Assembly: GCA_023250755.1 (NCBI GenBank)
Contig: JAHFAC010000004.1
Span: 8,316-18,413, forward strand
DNA: 10,098 nt
Direction of reading: 5' to 3'
DNA from: Bacteriovoracaceae bacterium
Lineage (GTDB): Bacteria > Bdellovibrionota > UBA1018
Shown: positions 7,319 to 10,098 of the stretch, one piece after another
How positions within the stretch are numbered: the first letter of the stretch is position 1
Layout: each line of letters opens with the position of its first letter
Made by a program: the position numbers and the translations under genes
Notes under the pieces: model-generated
What the model was told of the DNA's origin: nothing
The model's database searches: none
Seen by the model: the letters and a program-made list of their open reading frames with translations, nothing else

Positions 7319-8351
7319 GCAGTTTGAAGGGCGTAAGCGGGATCATATCCGGCATGCCCTGGATCCAGCTCACCAGACGAGAAAACTGGGAGGGCTTGAC
7401 CAAATCCATCTCCATCATGAAGCGCTGCCGGAGCTCGCCTTCAGAGAGGTGACGCTGAGTACAAGCAGCTTGGGTCAGCCCATTCGTACGCCTTTTTTTG
7501 TCGCCGGAATGACGGCAGGCCACCCCGACGCAAAGACCATCAATGCGAGACTGGCCATCGCTTGCGCAAGGCGAGGTTGGGCAATGGGAGTCGGATCCCA
7601 GAGGCGGGAGCTCGAGACTCAAGAACCTGAAGCCCGTGACCTTCGAGAACAAGCACCGGACCTCTTTCTTTTTGCAAATCTGGGGATCAGCCAGCTCATC
7701 TCCGAACCCGTTGAAAAAATACGTCGACTCGTTGAAAGCATCGATGCACAGGCGCTGGTGATCCACGCGAACGCACTTCAAGAATGTCTCCAGCCCGAAG
7801 GAACTCCTAATTTTCGTGGAGCCTTGAAGAAATTGACTGAAGTTTGCGAAAAGCTGGGCTTCCCTGTGATCTTAAAAGAGACAGGATGCGGGTTCTCTCC
7901 GCAAACCCTCAAACAACTGACTGAAGTTGGATTACGGGCTCTTGACGTGAGCGGCCTAGGAGGAACACACTGGGGCAGAATCGAGGGGGCCCGAGCGGAA
8001 GAAAAAAACCCAGGCGATCTTTACGCACTCGCCGCCAAAACTTTTGCAGAATGGGGAGAGCCAACTCTAGACTCGGTTTTAACTGCTCGAAAACTCCTGA
8101 CAGGAGTTGAGATCTGGGGCTCTGGTGGAGTGCGCAGTGGACTGGATGCAGCTAAATTGATCGCATTGGGAGCTCACCGAATCGGTTATGCACAACCCGC
8201 CTTGGAATCAGCGCTTCAAGGCGAGGAAACGCTCAATCGATGGATGGAAAGACAAGAGTTTGAACTGAAGGTGGCACTTTTCTGCACAGGGTGCAAAACA
8301 CCAGCAGAACTGCAAAACAAAGAGGGAGTATGGAAGAGAAACGGAAATTAA
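7308..8351 (+). CDS. fni: type 2 isopentenyl-diphosphate delta-isomerase (FMN-dependent)
   Basis: This enzyme interconverts isopentenyl and dimethylallyl diphosphate using reduced FMN and NAD(P)H. It is needed in mevalonate-pathway organisms because that route makes only IPP. The 347-aa protein is full length (family about 350 aa) with the TIM-barrel motifs in order: RKRDHI (9-14), PFFVAGMTAG (62-71), GVGSQRR (94-100), FANLG (122-126), active-site HANALQECLQPEG (153-165), K190 in VILKETGCG, DVSGLGGTHWGRIE (213-226) and phosphate-binding WGSGGVRSGLDAAK (270-283). The type 2 signature HxNxxQE is intact. The ATG at 7308 gives the usual short lead to RKRDHI; its ribosome site is poor. It is the first gene of the mevalonate operon and overlaps mvaA by 22 bp. 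Its substrate is confirmed indirectly by the HMG-CoA reductase next door. Confidence 0.96.
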   Translation: MDIKQFEGRKRDHIRHALDPAHQTRKLGGLDQIHLHHEALPELAFREVTLSTSSLGQPIRTPFFVAGMTAGHPDAKTINARLAIACARRGWAMGVGSQRRELETQEPEARDLREQAPDLFLFANLGISQLISEPVEKIRRLVESIDAQALVIHANALQECLQPEGTPNFRGALKKLTEVCEKLGFPVILKETGCGFSPQTLKQLTEVGLRALDVSGLGGTHWGRIEGARAEEKNPGDLYALAAKTFAEWGEPTLDSVLTARKLLTGVEIWGSGGVRSGLDAAKLIALGAHRIGYAQPALESALQGEETLNRWMERQEFELKVALFCTGCKTPAELQNKEGVWKRNGN

Positions 8352-9628
8352 TGGAAGGCTTTCATCGTGCCTCCCGCAAGGATCGGCTGGAAAGAGTGAA
8401 AAAATTCTGCCAACTTGAAGATGAGGACATTCAGATCCTCTCAGGAGAGAGTGCACTCGCCCCCGAAATCGCAGAACACCTCATCGAAAACACCATTGGT
8501 TATTTTCAAATTCCGCTTGGAGTAGCTACGAATTTCAATATTGACGGCCGTGATCTGTTGATCCCCATGGCAGTGGAGGAGACCTCAATCATTGCCGCTG
8601 CCAGCGCAACCGCTAAATGGATTCGCCAAGAAGGCAGTATCCGAACTTACTCCAAGGGCAAGCTCATTATTGGACAAGTTCAGATCCCAAATGTCCGAAA
8701 TGTCGCGAGGACGAGACGCCTGCTCCATGAAAATCGGGATCGTCTCATGGAGCTCGCAAATACCTGTGTCCCAGGCCTGGTGATGCGTGGAGGTGGAATC
8801 CAAGATCTTGCTGTCCGAGAAATCGATCGCCCCAGCAAAGATGGCACCATGATTGTGCTTCATATCCTCTGCGATCCCTGCGACGCGATGGGTGCCAATC
8901 TCATTAATCAGGTTTGTGAAGCACTGAAACCCAAAATCGAAGATCTCACGAGTGAGCGCGTGGGACTTTGCATCCTTTCTAATTTAGTTGATACCAAACT
9001 GGCCGCCGCCGAAGTGATCCTTCGTAATGTGGATCCAGTCGTGGGCAAAGGCGTCGAAGAGGCCACTGTTTTTGCAATGGCTGATCCCTACCGCGCCGCT
9101 ACTCACAACAAAGGCGTTCTGAACGGGATCGATCCGATCGTGATTGCAACAGGAAATGACTGGAGAGCCGTTGAAGCAGGGGTTCATGCTTATGCCACTC
9201 GCACTGGAAGTTACCAACCAGTGACACAGTGGCGCATGGAAGGGGCCGATCTCATCGGAAGAATTGAAATCCCACTCGCCCTAGGCACAGTGGGTGGCGT
9301 AACACGAATTCATCCCACTGCACGAGCCGCTTTGAAAATGCTCGGGGTAAAAAATGCTGAAGAACTGGGTAGAATCTGCGCCGCTGTAGGACTGGTTCAA
9401 AATCTAGGTGCCCTGCGAGCACTGGCCACGGTGGGCATCGTCAAAGGCCATATGCAACTTCACGCCGCAAATCTTGCCATTGCCGCCGGTGCTGAAATCC
9501 ACGAAATCGCAGAGGTGCGAAAACGCCTGGCTGAAATCCTCCGCGTCGAAAAACGAATCAACCTCAGCCGGGCAAAAGAAATTTTGGAGGCCATTCGTGT
9601 CGAAGAGCGAAGCCCAGCATTGGTATAG
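8330..9628 (+). CDS. mvaA: hydroxymethylglutaryl-CoA reductase, class II (bacterial type)
   Basis: The enzyme reduces HMG-CoA to mevalonate, the committed step of the mevalonate pathway. From the ATG at 8330 it is 432 aa, like the Pseudomonas mevalonii enzyme (428 aa), to which it is collinear. Seen are the IENTIGYFQIPLGVATNF region (52-69, ENVIG motif), catalytic Glu in AVEETS (81-86), cofactor-binding DAMGAN (185-190), catalytic K261 in DPYRAATHNKG, D277 in ATGNDWRA, and catalytic H374 in GHMQLHA, followed by the mobile C-terminal segment. There is no membrane domain, so it is soluble. Start options are GTG 8291, ATG 8330 and ATG 8351 (TAATG with the fni stop). GAGGGAG just before 8330 favours that one. 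Whether it prefers NADH or NADPH cannot be read off. The operon context points to biosynthesis rather than mevalonate degradation. Confidence 0.96.
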   Translation: MEEKRKLMEGFHRASRKDRLERVKKFCQLEDEDIQILSGESALAPEIAEHLIENTIGYFQIPLGVATNFNIDGRDLLIPMAVEETSIIAAASATAKWIRQEGSIRTYSKGKLIIGQVQIPNVRNVARTRRLLHENRDRLMELANTCVPGLVMRGGGIQDLAVREIDRPSKDGTMIVLHILCDPCDAMGANLINQVCEALKPKIEDLTSERVGLCILSNLVDTKLAAAEVILRNVDPVVGKGVEEATVFAMADPYRAATHNKGVLNGIDPIVIATGNDWRAVEAGVHAYATRTGSYQPVTQWRMEGADLIGRIEIPLALGTVGGVTRIHPTARAALKMLGVKNAEELGRICAAVGLVQNLGALRALATVGIVKGHMQLHAANLAIAAGAEIHEIAEVRKRLAEILRVEKRINLSRAKEILEAIRVEERSPALV

Positions 9629-10098
9629 TGTTCCTGGAAAAGTGTTTCTCCTTGGTGAATACGCTGTTCTTGCAGACCTGCCTGCGCTGATCGCCACAAT
9701 TGGCCCTCGGTTTGGCATGGGTGTTGGCTTGCTTGCCAAGGGTTTTATGGAGGATTTTGAAACTCAAGCGACTTGGAACGGCTCTGGGGCAATTTCAGGC
9801 ACTCCTCATCACTTGAGTGTCCTTCCATTTAAAGTCCAATCCCCAGCGTCTCGACTGCTTGACTGGGCTGATTGTTGCGGATTGCCTGAGCTCTCTTTTC
9901 ATTTCAAAGACCCTTACGACGGCAAAGGGGGGTTTGGAGCTTCAAGCGCTCAATTTGCCCTCGTCTATCACGCCTTTGCTAATTTGGCGCAGTGGGATCG
10001 TCGGTGGGAAAAAGTTTGGAGCCTCTACCGAGAGCTCACCTCAACAGTTGCACTTCCTCCTAGCGGTGCAGATCTGATTGCACAGTGGCGCGGTGGAG
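9597..10098 (+). CDS. GHMP-family kinase of the mevalonate pathway, N-terminal part (runs off right edge)
   Basis: The frame from a GTG at 9597 stays open to the window edge (167 codons) and encodes a GHMP-superfamily kinase, which phosphorylates small metabolites with ATP. Motif 1 is PGKVFLLGEYAVL (13-25). The ATP-binding loop is GKGGFGASSAQFAL (109-122), a variant of the usual GLGSSAA. A third element, PPSGADLIAQWRGG (154-167), resembles the PSGxDxxxxxxGG segment of mevalonate and phosphomevalonate kinases. The GTG start is well supported: GGAGG ends exactly 6 nt upstream, and no ATG lies before motif 1. It overlaps the mvaA end by 32 bp, implying coupled translation. Position directly after HMG-CoA reductase makes mevalonate or phosphomevalonate kinase most likely; I cannot separate the two from this part. 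The C-terminal motif is missing because of the window end. Confidence 0.88.
   Translation, partial: MSKSEAQHWYSVPGKVFLLGEYAVLADLPALIATIGPRFGMGVGLLAKGFMEDFETQATWNGSGAISGTPHHLSVLPFKVQSPASRLLDWADCCGLPELSFHFKDPYDGKGGFGASSAQFALVYHAFANLAQWDRRWEKVWSLYRELTSTVALPPSGADLIAQWRGG

Noticed and set aside
7260..7781. Long minus-strand open frame of 173 codons opposite fni.
   Set aside because: It is antisense to a clearly conserved fni reading frame and its translation matches no known family. It would also run through the divergent promoter region.
8291..8329. GTG at 8291 as the start of HMG-CoA reductase, giving 13 extra residues.
   Set aside because: The extra residues do not resemble the family N-terminus, would lengthen the overlap with fni to 61 bp, and the clear GAGGGAG site serves the ATG at 8330.

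Overview
The window looks like chromosomal housekeeping DNA from a Gram-negative bacterium. It carries LPS-export genes (lpt) and a sigma-54/hpf cluster of proteobacterial type, but its isoprenoid genes belong to the mevalonate pathway, which most Proteobacteria replace with the MEP pathway. Mevalonate genes together with lpt genes in moderate-GC DNA fit the Bdellovibrionota or a deltaproteobacterial-type relative. This placement is an inference from gene content, not from a search. I see no tRNA, rRNA, CRISPR array, insertion sequence, phage gene or other mobile element.

Layout: 1-852 (-) is the N-terminal third of Lon protease, running off the left edge. 980-2035 (-) is a DHH/DHHA1 phosphoesterase of the NrnA type. 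2083-2463 (+) is an unrecognised 126-aa protein, the only rightward gene left of 7.3 kb. 2504-7250 (-) is one cluster transcribed right to left: an lptC-lptA fusion, lptB, rpoN, hpf and rimK. From 7308 to the right edge (+) is a mevalonate-pathway operon: type 2 IPP isomerase (fni), class II HMG-CoA reductase (mvaA), and the start of a GHMP kinase with a GTG start at 9597. The reading frame of that kinase runs off the window.

The lpt-rpoN-hpf order is the widely conserved proteobacterial one, but here rimK (S6 glutamylation) follows hpf where ptsN/rapZ often sit. The lpt cluster and the mevalonate operon diverge from a 57-bp gap that holds a perfect 9-bp inverted repeat. Both sides feed envelope biogenesis: LPS export on one, isoprenoid precursors of the undecaprenyl carrier on the other. 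A small intrinsic-terminator-like hairpin overlaps the hpf stop codon just before rimK, suggesting attenuation inside the cluster.

I find no clearly novel defence or mobile system. The most interesting points are the LptC-LptA fusion, the divergent dyad, the hpf/rimK attenuator-like element, and two competing starts for Lon on either side of a KESQ repeat tail.
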